Assembly (NCBI GenBank): GCA_023437715.1
Contig: JAEZFK010000082.1
Location: forward strand, 1-64,000
Reading direction: 5' to 3'
Length of the DNA stretch: 64,000 nt
Origin: Bacillota bacterium
Lineage (GTDB): Bacteria > Bacillota > Clostridia > Lachnospirales > Lachnospiraceae
Part shown: positions 24,332 through 32,387 of the stretch, piece after piece
How the letters are laid out: every line of letters starts with the position of its first letter
How positions within the stretch are numbered: the stretch's first letter is position 1
The notes under the pieces: generated by a model
Database searches by the model: none
Seen by the model: only the letters and a program-made list of their open reading frames with translations
What the model was told of the DNA's origin: nothing
Program-made: the position numbers and the translations under genes

Positions 24332-25173
24332 ACATGGATATGATAATGGAAGCTTCAAAAACAACCGGCCGGACGGGAATGAAATCCGGCTTTCTCCGGG
24401 AGATAAACGCGGTGGTCACTCTCTTTATGAGAGGGGTCTCTGTTACCCTTAAATCTCCGGGAACCTTAATCATGAGCCTTGCCATGCCCCTTGTGATGAT
24501 GGGAATGGTAGGGGGCAACCTGTCCGAGAATATGGCAGGGGGGCTGGGCTTCGATTACGGGCAGTTCATGCTTGTGGGAATGATCGTCAATATGCTGTTC
24601 ATGATGACTTCCCAGGGCTTATCCTCCCTTGTGGAGGACCGGGAAACCGATTTCACACAGGAAATTATGGTATCCCCGGTTTCACGGTACAGCATCATTA
24701 TCGGCACGATTTTCGCTTCGTCTTTCTCGGCCATTGTTTCAAGTGCCGGCACCCTGGTGGTGGGCCTGTTTATGGGAATCCGGCTGGGGGCGGGGCAGCT
24801 TCTGGCGCTTCTCATCCTGTCTCCTTTAATGTGCCTTGCAGCAGGAGCCTTTGCTGTTCTGTTAATTGGATGTATTAAAAGCCAAAAGGCGGCCAATATG
24901 GCTGTCATGCTCATAACCATGCCCCAGATGTTCCTTTCCGGAGCGATTATTCCCATTACCCATTCAAGCGGAATCCTGTTCGTTCTCTCACGGCTCATGC
25001 CCATGACCTACTGCCTGGACCTGGTGCGCGCCGTGGTTTATGCGGGAACGCCGGAATACGCAGGAGTGGTGCTGTTTAACCCTGTGGTGAATTTCATTGC
25101 CATCGTCGCCCTTACGGTTATCTTCCTGGCACTGGGGACCTGGGCATTTTCACGCAGTGAGAAGAACCGGTAA
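24328..25173 (+). CDS. ABC-2 type exporter permease
   Basis: A 281-residue membrane protein with six predicted transmembrane segments in the ABC-2 (DrrB-like) pattern. The family region VEDRETDFTQEIMVSPVSRY is present, as is MFLSGAIIPI before the last helices. The start overlaps the ATPase stop (ATGA). With the ATPase it should form a homodimeric-type exporter. The substrate is unknown; control by a short-loop kinase points to a membrane-active compound. Confidence 0.88.
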   Translation: MNMDMIMEASKTTGRTGMKSGFLREINAVVTLFMRGVSVTLKSPGTLIMSLAMPLVMMGMVGGNLSENMAGGLGFDYGQFMLVGMIVNMLFMMTSQGLSSLVEDRETDFTQEIMVSPVSRYSIIIGTIFASSFSAIVSSAGTLVVGLFMGIRLGAGQLLALLILSPLMCLAAGAFAVLLIGCIKSQKAANMAVMLITMPQMFLSGAIIPITHSSGILFVLSRLMPMTYCLDLVRAVVYAGTPEYAGVVLFNPVVNFIAIVALTVIFLALGTWAFSRSEKNR

Positions 25174-25174
25174 G

Positions 25175-25206
25175 AAAAAATGAGGGAAGCTGTCAGCCGG
25201 CTTCCC
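25175..25206 (-). terminator. Terminator of the TetR-controlled exporter operon
   Basis: GGGAAGC (25184-25190) pairs with GCTTCCC (25200-25206). Read leftward the stem is followed by a T-run (AAAAAA at 25175-25180 on the plus strand), so it serves the minus-strand operon; the rightward side lacks a T-run. Confidence 0.75.
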
Positions 25207-25237
25207 CCATCCACAAATACAGTCCCGATTTTTGCTT

Positions 25238-26038
25238 CTATGAAGCGTGTAAATCTCGTCTTTCGTAAAACCTGATTGCCATGAAGCAGCAGGCCAGAAT
25301 GATCCCCAGAGAAAGCAGCAGGTAAAAGGGGCTTAATCCGCTTTCTGAAACCGATATTACATTAAAATAACTTATTGGAGTCAGAAAGTATAGAAAATTC
25401 AGGTTGCCTGCATAATCAAGGACAAAGCTGAGGACATAAAAGGCCGCTACCGTAAGGGCCGTAAGAAGGCTTGCGGATTTATAGCTTTTCACAAGGCTGG
25501 AAAGAAAGAGGCCTATGGAAAAAAGCACCACCTGGGTGATAAATATTCCGGCGGTTGTGACAATATGGATGCCCAGAATGCCGGGTGCGCCCAGGGGCAG
25601 GATGATGCAGAGATATGACATGACCCCTACAGTGAGGGAAAATATCCCCAGATCTGTTACTGCTGCCCCGGATTTTGCCAGAATGACGGAGGAACGCTTA
25701 TAAGGCTTTGAAAACAGAAATTCACTGGTGCCGAACCGCTCTTCTCTGGCAACGGCAAATACCCCTATAAACCCTGCGAAAAAGAATGCCAGCAAGTCGG
25801 TCCAGAATACCATGCACTGATAAGCGCCCAGGGCGGTGTCAATTTTCACCCCGCTCAGCCCGAATAAAATTAAAACAATTTTGGGAAAGCTTTCCGCCAT
25901 GGCTGCGATTTCTCCCATTGCATTTTTAAGCACAACAAATTCCACTGCGGCAAATCCTGTAAGCATTACGATCAGCACAAGCCATATGACCAGCAGCTTC
26001 CGCGTCAGTTTCAGCTCTTTGAAATAAATCGTTTTCAT
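25238..26038 (-). CDS. ABC-2 type permease, second subunit
   Basis: A 266-residue membrane protein with six hydrophobic segments. It starts KTIYFKELKLTRKLLVIWL, the usual cytoplasmic entry helix of ABC-2 permeases, and contains ARE-E--GTSEFLFSKPYKRS, matching ALL-KPYSRG in its neighbour. Start chosen at the ATG at 26038, preceded by GGAGGTTG; the frame runs on to a GTG at 26137 inside the upstream gene. Only 2 bp separate it from that permease, so they probably form a heterodimeric channel with the upstream ATPase. Confidence 0.85.
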   Translation of the reverse strand: MKTIYFKELKLTRKLLVIWLVLIVMLTGFAAVEFVVLKNAMGEIAAMAESFPKIVLILFGLSGVKIDTALGAYQCMVFWTDLLAFFFAGFIGVFAVAREERFGTSEFLFSKPYKRSSVILAKSGAAVTDLGIFSLTVGVMSYLCIILPLGAPGILGIHIVTTAGIFITQVVLFSIGLFLSSLVKSYKSASLLTALTVAAFYVLSFVLDYAGNLNFLYFLTPISYFNVISVSESGLSPFYLLLSLGIILACCFMAIRFYERRDLHAS

Positions 26039-26040
26039 CC

Positions 26041-26838
26041 TCAACCTCCAAACACAACATCTTTTTTCAGAAACGACCTGCAGCTGGCAAAGAGGAGCCC
26101 TCCGCCCAGGATCACGTACCAGATCATATAATTCCACTGGTAAAATCCTGTCTCAGCAATGGTTACAGGATTGAAGAAACCAAAGGGAGTGAGATAGCTC
26201 AATGCAGGCTGGCTGATCTTATTTGATACGGAGTTTATGCAGAAGAAAGCAAACATGGAACAGGAGGATATGAGGACAGGCGTCCTCACAATGGGGAAAA
26301 ATGTTCCTGCCGCTGTTCCGAAAACCACAAACATCAGCTCCACCAGCACAAGGGATTTTCCGATGAGAAAGAAAGTCCGCCAGTCAACGGCAATGCCTTT
26401 GACCGTCAGAAGGGACAAGGCGGCCCCTGCAATATAGGCGGCTCCCACGATGAGGCTGTCTGCCACGCAGGCAAAAAACTTGCTCCAGAAAATCCTGCCC
26501 CGGGAATAGGGCTTTGTCAGCAGAAATTCTGCCGATTTATTTGCATATTCCTTTGTATGGGAAGAAAAGGCAATGCTCATTCCATGAATGGCCGCGGCTG
26601 CCATGGCAAAGCTGTTCAAAAAGCTGAACATGCCAACGGGGGTCATTACAAAGGCGGCGCCGATGCCGAGAGCCTCAAACATGGGATTGCTCTTCATGGC
26701 CTGGGTCATGAAAGCGTCGGCGCCGGAGATGAAGCCAAGGTAAGTCGGCAGCATCAGAAAGATCAGCACGCCCATGGACAGGGCCCAGATGATGATATTC
26801 TTTTTTAACTGTTTCAGTTCATACTTAAATACAGCCAT
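26041..26838 (-). CDS. ABC-2 type permease, first subunit
   Basis: A 265-residue membrane protein with about six transmembrane segments, beginning MAVFKYELKQLKKNIIIWAL. The loop motif ANKSAEFLLTKPYSRGRIFW recurs in the second permease. I start at ATG 26838, six bases after GAGGTG; a GTG nine bases upstream (26847) lies within that ribosome-binding site. Paralogous with the next gene. Together with the ATPase it forms a BcrAB-like exporter. Confidence 0.86.
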   Translation of the reverse strand: MAVFKYELKQLKKNIIIWALSMGVLIFLMLPTYLGFISGADAFMTQAMKSNPMFEALGIGAAFVMTPVGMFSFLNSFAMAAAAIHGMSIAFSSHTKEYANKSAEFLLTKPYSRGRIFWSKFFACVADSLIVGAAYIAGAALSLLTVKGIAVDWRTFFLIGKSLVLVELMFVVFGTAAGTFFPIVRTPVLISSCSMFAFFCINSVSNKISQPALSYLTPFGFFNPVTIAETGFYQWNYMIWYVILGGGLLFASCRSFLKKDVVFGG

Positions 26839-26848
26839 TCCTTTCACC

Positions 26849-27721
26849 TCACCTGTAGTAGTGCATAAAGATTTCTTCCAGTGCCGGTTCCTCGATAAAC
26901 AGGTCGTGGATTTTCAGGCCGGACAGCCTTGCCAGAATTTCCCCGATATCTCCCATAAACATAAAGGTGGCGGTACTGCCGTCCTGGCGGAAGCCGGTAA
27001 CGCCCTCAAGGTCAAAGCAGCCGGCAGGGATTTCCTCCGCCGTGACGCTGATCTTTTTATGGCTGTTGGCCCGAAGTTCACTGATCTTTTGCACACCGAT
27101 CATTTTTCCTTCTTTTAATATCGCCACCCGGTCGCAGATTTTCTGCACCTCTGACAGGACGTGGGAGGAAAAGAAAACCGTTGCCCCCCGCTTGTTTTCC
27201 TCTTTTAAGATATTGAAAAACTCCTGCTGGATCAGAGGGTCTAAGCCGCTGGTGGGCTCATCTAATAAGATGAGCTTAGGAGAGTGGAGCAGGGCGCATA
27301 TGATTCCTGCTTTCTTTTTGTTTCCCAGGGATAAGTCAGCGATTTTTCGGGATAAGTCCAGGTTCAGGCGTCCGGAAAGCTCCTTTATTTTGCCGTCGCC
27401 CTTTATGCCGTACAAGGCCGCCGCATACTCCGCCAGCTCCCGGACCGTCATGTTGTCATAATAGGCGGATTCTCCGGGCAGATATCCCACGTCCTTTGCG
27501 ATTTCCGCGGCCTGGCGGATGCAGTCCTTGCCGAAGATCTCCGCGCTGCCGGAGGTGGGGTGAATTAAGGCCAGAAGTGTGCGGATGGTGGTGGATTTTC
27601 CCGCCCCATTGGGCCCGATAAAGCCGAAGACCTCCCCTTCCTCCACGGAAAAGCTGACGTTTTCAATGCCCCTGTGTTCCCCATAGGTTTTGGTCAGGTT
27701 TTTAATTTCAATTGCGTTCAC
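26849..27721 (-). CDS. ABC exporter ATP-binding protein (BcrA-like)
   Basis: A 290-residue ATPase. Walker A is GPNGAGKSTT, Walker B is LILLDEPTSGLD and the H-loop is SSHVLSEVQ. The signature position reads LSLGNKKK instead of LSGGQ, a known variant in the BcrA/EcsA-like exporter class. The C-terminal ~80 residues form an extra domain typical of that class. It lies 16 bp after the RPH-like gene and just before two permeases, all under the TetR promoter. Confidence 0.9.
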   Translation of the reverse strand: MNAIEIKNLTKTYGEHRGIENVSFSVEEGEVFGFIGPNGAGKSTTIRTLLALIHPTSGSAEIFGKDCIRQAAEIAKDVGYLPGESAYYDNMTVRELAEYAAALYGIKGDGKIKELSGRLNLDLSRKIADLSLGNKKKAGIICALLHSPKLILLDEPTSGLDPLIQQEFFNILKEENKRGATVFFSSHVLSEVQKICDRVAILKEGKMIGVQKISELRANSHKKISVTAEEIPAGCFDLEGVTGFRQDGSTATFMFMGDIGEILARLSGLKIHDLFIEEPALEEIFMHYYR

Positions 27722-27737
27722 GGTTCATTCCCCTTTC

Positions 27738-30059
27738 TCATTTCAGAAACTCCACGTATCCCTGATTTCCGTTTACCCGGATACGGTCCCCGTCTTTGAT
27801 GTGCTTCGTGGCGCCGGTTACGCCCACAACCGCGGGCAGGCCGTATTCCCTGGTGATGACTGCCCCGTGGGTTGCCATTCCTCCTATCTCTGTGACAAGG
27901 CCGCCCAGGGAGATAAAGACAGGGGTCCAGCTTGGATCAGTAAATCTTGTCACAAGAATATCGCCTTTTTCTATTTTATCCGCTTCCTTTATGTCCAGGA
28001 TGATCCTGGCTCTGCCTTCGGCGATGCCGTTTGATACGGCAAGACCGGGCAGCGCGCCCTTGGGAGCCTTGCGCTTATATTCGCCTTTTACCACTTCCCC
28101 GTCGGAGAACATGAGGCGGGGCGGGGTTAAGGAGGCGTATTTTTCGTAATCTGCCTTTATGGCGCTAATTTTTTCATAGTCAGGCTTATATTCCCCGGCA
28201 AACAGGCCGGCCAGCTCCGGAAGGCCCAGGTAGAAAATGTCTTCCACACGTCTTAGTCTGCCCTCCTGGACCAGCTTTTTTGCTTCCCGGAGAATTGCCT
28301 GCTTGTATTCCCAGTAACGCTTCATCCAGTAATATTTGGGCGATTCCCGCAGGCCTAAGAAATTCCGGTAAAAGGACAGCTGCTTTGCCAGCTTACTGGC
28401 TTTTCGGACGCCCCATTTCTTTCTGGCAGCCAGAACCAGAGCCTTTACAGCCTCATCGCTTTCCTGTTTCCCCTGGAGGAGCCGTTGCTCGGCGTGGCCT
28501 TTGGGAAGCCGGATATCTGCCAGCACGGTTGGGAGAATCTTGAAAGGCTCCTCGGCAAACCGGGGCTTTGAAATATCAATCTCTCCCGGACAGCGCATTC
28601 CGTACCGCAGGAAAAATTCCTCAAAGGCCTTTGCGGCCTCGCCGCCATTCGGAAGCTTCCTTAATTCGTCAATACAAAAGGATTCTCCTGATGTTTCCAG
28701 GTATTCCACCACCTCCGGGAAATCCCGGGCAGCGTCTGCGATGCGGCTGACGTAATAACCCATTTCCGAGGAAATATTTCCCTTTATGGATTTTGACACG
28801 TCAACACTTATGCTGTCCCGCCCCAGAAGGAGCTTTCCTGCTTTATCAATGGGCTTTGTGAGGAAGAAAGCGATTACAACGGGGCCCAGGCCCTCCGGAT
28901 CAAACAGGCTTTTCATCATGGTGTCCGCGTCCTTTACGATATATTCGATCACCGCCCGGCCGGTGAGCCCCGAAAGCCCTTTCCTTGTTTTAGCGATCCC
29001 GGCCTCCATGCGCCTGTTGTAGCCGTCAATGACAGCCGGATCATTTTCCCGGTAGATACGGAATCCAGCGGCAAAACATTTGCCTATACCCTTTGGCATG
29101 GCAAAATCGCTTTTCTGGCCCCTGGGAATGGAACGGATATAATCCTTTCTCGCCAGAACCTGATGAAATGCACTGTTCATCAGCTCATCGGAGTTGGACA
29201 GCTTTAAGCGTACCAGGGCCTTTCCCATTGGACCTTTTAAGTTATGGGTGATTTCCATGTAGGGCCGGCCTCCCACTTCCGTGATTTTCATGGTTTTTGA
29301 CATCAGCCCCCAAAGGGACATGCCAAGGGGCAGCATGGTATCGGTCATCATCTGCAGATGGCCTACGGAGATGAAGCAGCGTTTAAATCCATCGGAGGAG
29401 GGGGGACAGGGAAACAGGGTGGTGATGCCCCGTGACTGGACGATGTAAAATTTTTGTCCGTCAAAGCACCATTCAATATCCTGAGGGCTGCCAAAGTTCT
29501 TCTCAATCTCTTTTCCCATGGCTGCCAGGGCGGTTACCTGTGAGTCGGTGAGGCAGGGCTTTGCGCCGCTCCTTTTCATTACGCCGTTCTTGATGGTCCA
29601 TGTAACCGGCGTTTTGCGCCCGGACACCAGCTCTTCGCCTAAGCCTTCCACGGCTTCAATTGCTGTTGTAAACCGGTCCGAGGTCATGGGATCTGCGGTG
29701 AACATGACGCCTGCTGCCTTTGCGGCCACCATTTTCTGTACGACCACAGCCATTTGGACTTCGTTTTCCTCAAATCCGTTTTTAGCCCGGTAGGAGACTG
29801 CCCGCTGATTATATAAGGAAGCAAAGCAGCGGACCACCGCCTTTGTCACGTCTTCAAGGCCGGAAACGTTCAAAAAGGTATCCTGCTGGCCGGCAAAGGA
29901 AGCGTCCGGCAGATCCTCTGCCGTGGCGGAGGAACGGACGGCAACGAAAGTCTGGTCCCCCAGCTCCCCGTAGGCGGCCTGGATCAGCTTTACGGCGTCC
30001 TCAGGCAGGGTCACCCCGGCGACAGCGGATTTCACATCGCCCTGGGCTTCCTTTACCAC
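27738..30059 (-). CDS. Rifampicin-phosphotransferase-like PEP/pyruvate-binding enzyme (main ORF, N terminus cut off by a stop)
   Basis: The 773 residues comprise an ATP-grasp (PEP/pyruvate-binding) domain (VAVRSSATAEDLPDASFAGQ, GVMFTADP, DIEWCFDGQ), a long helical middle domain, and a swivelling phospho-His domain at the very C terminus (IGGMATHGAVITREYGLP). The His domain at the end fits rifampicin phosphotransferases; PEP synthase has it in the middle. The true start lies at 30215, but an in-frame TAA at 30084-30086 separates the first 43 codons. This ORF may be translated only by reinitiation at a GTG (30059), which has no visible ribosome-binding site, or not at all. Activity is doubtful because the first strands of the ATP-grasp fold would be lost. 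Confidence 0.75.
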   Translation of the reverse strand: MVKEAQGDVKSAVAGVTLPEDAVKLIQAAYGELGDQTFVAVRSSATAEDLPDASFAGQQDTFLNVSGLEDVTKAVVRCFASLYNQRAVSYRAKNGFEENEVQMAVVVQKMVAAKAAGVMFTADPMTSDRFTTAIEAVEGLGEELVSGRKTPVTWTIKNGVMKRSGAKPCLTDSQVTALAAMGKEIEKNFGSPQDIEWCFDGQKFYIVQSRGITTLFPCPPSSDGFKRCFISVGHLQMMTDTMLPLGMSLWGLMSKTMKITEVGGRPYMEITHNLKGPMGKALVRLKLSNSDELMNSAFHQVLARKDYIRSIPRGQKSDFAMPKGIGKCFAAGFRIYRENDPAVIDGYNRRMEAGIAKTRKGLSGLTGRAVIEYIVKDADTMMKSLFDPEGLGPVVIAFFLTKPIDKAGKLLLGRDSISVDVSKSIKGNISSEMGYYVSRIADAARDFPEVVEYLETSGESFCIDELRKLPNGGEAAKAFEEFFLRYGMRCPGEIDISKPRFAEEPFKILPTVLADIRLPKGHAEQRLLQGKQESDEAVKALVLAARKKWGVRKASKLAKQLSFYRNFLGLRESPKYYWMKRYWEYKQAILREAKKLVQEGRLRRVEDIFYLGLPELAGLFAGEYKPDYEKISAIKADYEKYASLTPPRLMFSDGEVVKGEYKRKAPKGALPGLAVSNGIAEGRARIILDIKEADKIEKGDILVTRFTDPSWTPVFISLGGLVTEIGGMATHGAVITREYGLPAVVGVTGATKHIKDGDRIRVNGNQGYVEFLK

Positions 30060-30083
30060 AGGAAAAATATATTTTTTAAAAAA

Positions 30084-30215
30084 TTACGTTGTGATGATAA
30101 AGCCTCCCGGCACGCTTGCCGGGAGAAGATGGGACAGCCTCGCAAGGCTGGCGCCCTTGCCTCCTGACAGTTCAATGGAAGAAGCTTCCTTATCCTGGAT
30201 TTTCAGTATATACAT
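30084..30215 (-). pseudogene. 5' fragment of the RPH-like gene ending in a premature TAA
   Basis: Forty-three codons (MYILKIQDKEASSIE, then SGGKGASLARLSHL and VPGGFIITT) are the typical N terminus of PEP-utilising ATP-grasp enzymes. The frame then meets TAA at 30084-30086 and continues uninterrupted into the main ORF. The start codon overlaps the TetR stop (TAATG) and is preceded by AAGGAGG, so translation should initiate well here. A single substitution would explain the stop. Confidence 0.75.
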
Positions 30216-30826
30216 TACAGGTATTCCTCCTTATACAGATGAATTTTCAGCATGTGCGTGATTCTTTCAAATTCTTCGGTTATTTTGGCAAGATCACAGG
30301 AGCTCTCAGTCATTTCATGAGCATATCCTTCCGCCATGAGAAACATCATACGCATGATCACTTCAATGTCCACCCCTTCCTTGAATTTAGCCGTATCTTC
30401 CTCCTTAACCACCAGGCCGTAGGAAAGCCGCCGGGCATTGGGCATGATTTTTTTCGTGATGTCCGCCACCTCGCTGTCGTTTTCCCCGAACATGCTGATG
30501 AGGAATTTCAATATGTGAGGGTGCTTTTCCAGTATGCCCATTTTCATCCGGGAGGCTGCAAGGATGCGCTCAAATAAATCGCTGCAGCCATCAATTTCAT
30601 TGCGCCTGTAAGAATCGAGAATAACATTTCCTGCGTATTCTGATAGGTATAAATACAGATCCCTTTTGGTTCCGAAATAGTGGAACAGCATGGGCTTGGA
30701 TATTCCGCAGCTTTGGGCGATGTCGCCCATGGAAGCCTTCTTGTATCCGTGCCTGCCGAAGCATTTTAATGCCGCCTCAAGGATGGGAAGCTGTTTTTCC
30801 TCTGAAAGTTCTTTGAATTTTTCCAT
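30215..30826 (-). CDS. TetR-family transcriptional repressor
   Basis: A 203-residue regulator. The N-terminal helix-turn-helix (SMGDIAQSCGISKPMLFHYF, preceded by ALKCFGRHGYKKA) is followed by a helical ligand-binding domain with little conservation. It is the first gene of the exporter operon. The stop codon overlaps the start of the next gene (TAATG). Its own promoter is embedded in a perfect pair of palindromic operators, so it almost certainly represses its operon and is released by an unknown ligand. Confidence 0.92.
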   Translation of the reverse strand: MEKFKELSEEKQLPILEAALKCFGRHGYKKASMGDIAQSCGISKPMLFHYFGTKRDLYLYLSEYAGNVILDSYRRNEIDGCSDLFERILAASRMKMGILEKHPHILKFLISMFGENDSEVADITKKIMPNARRLSYGLVVKEEDTAKFKEGVDIEVIMRMMFLMAEGYAHEMTESSCDLAKITEEFERITHMLKIHLYKEEYL

Positions 30827-30844
30827 TTGCTCACCTCTGAAAAT

Positions 30845-30903
30845 ATATTGACCGAATCGGTTTATGGGCTGATTATAGCACTATAAACCGATTCGGTCAA
30901 TAT
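30845..30903. promoter_or_regulatory. TetR double operator around the operon promoter
   Basis: Two 21-bp arms (30845-30865 and 30883-30903) are perfect reverse complements separated by 17 bp. Each arm contains the palindromic core ACCGAATCGGT (or its complement). The minus-strand promoter TTGACC (30895-30900), 17 bp, TATAAT (30872-30877) lies across them: one operator covers the -35 and the other the start site. Confidence 0.88.
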
Positions 30904-30962
30904 GAGTAATTTTATCTTTTTTTGAATTATTTGTATCATCATCCATAGAATGGATGGGACCC

Positions 30963-32387
30963 TTAAGGGGCGGCTGTTTTTCCGCCGCTTAGCAGATGGC
31001 CCTTTAAATATTCGGACGGCGAGATTCCCGTACTTTTTAAGAAAACCTTGGTAAAATACCTGGTGCTGAAATATCCCACCCGCTCGGCAGTATCCCGGAC
31101 CGTGGCGGTATGTCCTCCGGACATCAGCTCCATTGCCTTTTTAATGCGGACGCCGGTTAAATGGTCCACGAATTTTTCTCCTGTCTTCATCTTATAGATC
31201 TTGCTTAAGTAATTAGGAGAAATATCAATCTTATCCGCAATGGTATTGATCCCGATCTGGTCCATATAATGTTCCTCAACATAGGCATTGATTTTATCAA
31301 TTAAATCAACGGCCTGGTTCTGGGAAGTCATCTGCTTTAAAAAATCCACCAGCTGGTGAAAGGAGACGATGCTTGCGGCTGTCCCTGATTCCATTGTGAG
31401 AATGCGGTTTAAGGAATCGTCACAAAGCTCAAGAATCCTTTTCTCATTGGGAAAGTGGGAAAGTGTCTGAAGGAGATTCTGAAAGCCCATAACATCATCC
31501 GCCTGGCGGGCCATTAAAAGCTTTTCCAGCAAATCGGAAAAGGGCAGGAGGGGAGAGAAGGACTGCCGCTCTTTCTCGGATAAGACCGATCCAAGGCCCA
31601 CGCAAAGGCGCAGGCTTTCCTCTTTCTGAACGGACTCGAACTGGGCAAACAGTTCTGGAAGATCCCCGGCGGAAATATGAAATCCGGTTGCCACACATCC
31701 GCTGGTCCGGTGGAATTTAGCCAGTTCTGACTGGAACTCCTCAGCCGGGATCACTGTGCTGGTAAGATAACAGAGTTCCCCAGTAGGTAAGAATGTAAAT
31801 GTAAACCGGGCGCCGTGACGGGAGGAGATGGAAGAGAGCAGGGCATTTAACTCATCCAAATCGTTTTTAAAGGTTTCCTTATGATAATGATCCACATAAA
31901 AAAGAACCGCTGTATAAGGGGGAAGAACGTACCGGGGAGTCTGTAAAAACCGGATGGAGGTGTGAAGGTCAAGGATTTTCTCAAATTCCAGTTCATAATC
32001 CTTTTTCAGTATGAGCTCCCGCTCTCCGAAAATGGAGGCTGCCTTTTCCATGGTGGCTTTCACCTCCTCAAGGCTGGCCGGCTTAAGGAGATAATCGAGG
32101 GCTCCCAGCCTTAAGGCCTCCTGGGCATAGGAAAATTCCGCATACCCGGTCAGCATGACCACCGAGATTTTTTGCTCGTAAAACCGGGAAAATGCCTGGA
32201 GCCCGGAGAGCAGCGGCATGTGGATGTCCAGGAAAATCAAGTCCGGCACATCTTTTTCCAGTTGCTTTAAAAGTTTTTCTCCGTTTTCCGCTTCAAAAAA
32301 CTGGTGCATGTTGGGATAAAGCTCCTCAATCATGCTTTTTAGCCCAAGGCGGATGAGGCGTTCATCATCAGCTAAAAGAATTTTCAT
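30963..32387 (-). CDS. YesN-type response regulator with AraC DNA-binding domain
   Basis: A 474-residue regulator. The receiver domain has DDE at its start, phospho-acceptor Asp in LIFLDIHMP and Lys in LLKPAS. A long central region (about 130-360) follows. The C-terminal AraC/XylS double helix-turn-helix contains GINTIADKIDISPNYLSKIY and VGYFSTRYFTKVF. The gene overlaps its kinase gene by 4 bp. It is divergent from the sugar ABC importer, the arrangement in which YesN-type regulators activate carbohydrate uptake genes. The target is therefore probably the alpha-galactoside operon. Confidence 0.9.
   Translation of the reverse strand: MKILLADDERLIRLGLKSMIEELYPNMHQFFEAENGEKLLKQLEKDVPDLIFLDIHMPLLSGLQAFSRFYEQKISVVMLTGYAEFSYAQEALRLGALDYLLKPASLEEVKATMEKAASIFGERELILKKDYELEFEKILDLHTSIRFLQTPRYVLPPYTAVLFYVDHYHKETFKNDLDELNALLSSISSRHGARFTFTFLPTGELCYLTSTVIPAEEFQSELAKFHRTSGCVATGFHISAGDLPELFAQFESVQKEESLRLCVGLGSVLSEKERQSFSPLLPFSDLLEKLLMARQADDVMGFQNLLQTLSHFPNEKRILELCDDSLNRILTMESGTAASIVSFHQLVDFLKQMTSQNQAVDLIDKINAYVEEHYMDQIGINTIADKIDISPNYLSKIYKMKTGEKFVDHLTGVRIKKAMELMSGGHTATVRDTAERVGYFSTRYFTKVFLKSTGISPSEYLKGHLLSGGKTAAP

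Noticed and set aside
27738..30059. Phosphoenolpyruvate synthase (ppsA)
   Set aside because: The phospho-His domain is at the extreme C terminus and there is no C-terminal PEP-binding barrel, which fits rifampicin-phosphotransferase-like enzymes instead.
30072..30090. Slippery-looking T/A run near the stop in the RPH-like gene, as a programmed frameshift site
   Set aside because: The TAA comes before the run in the direction of translation and both flanking segments are in the same frame, so slippage is neither possible nor needed.
30940..30956. CATCCAT/ATGGATG hairpin downstream of the YesN-type gene as a terminator
   Set aside because: The stem is only 7 bp and no T-run follows on the minus strand.
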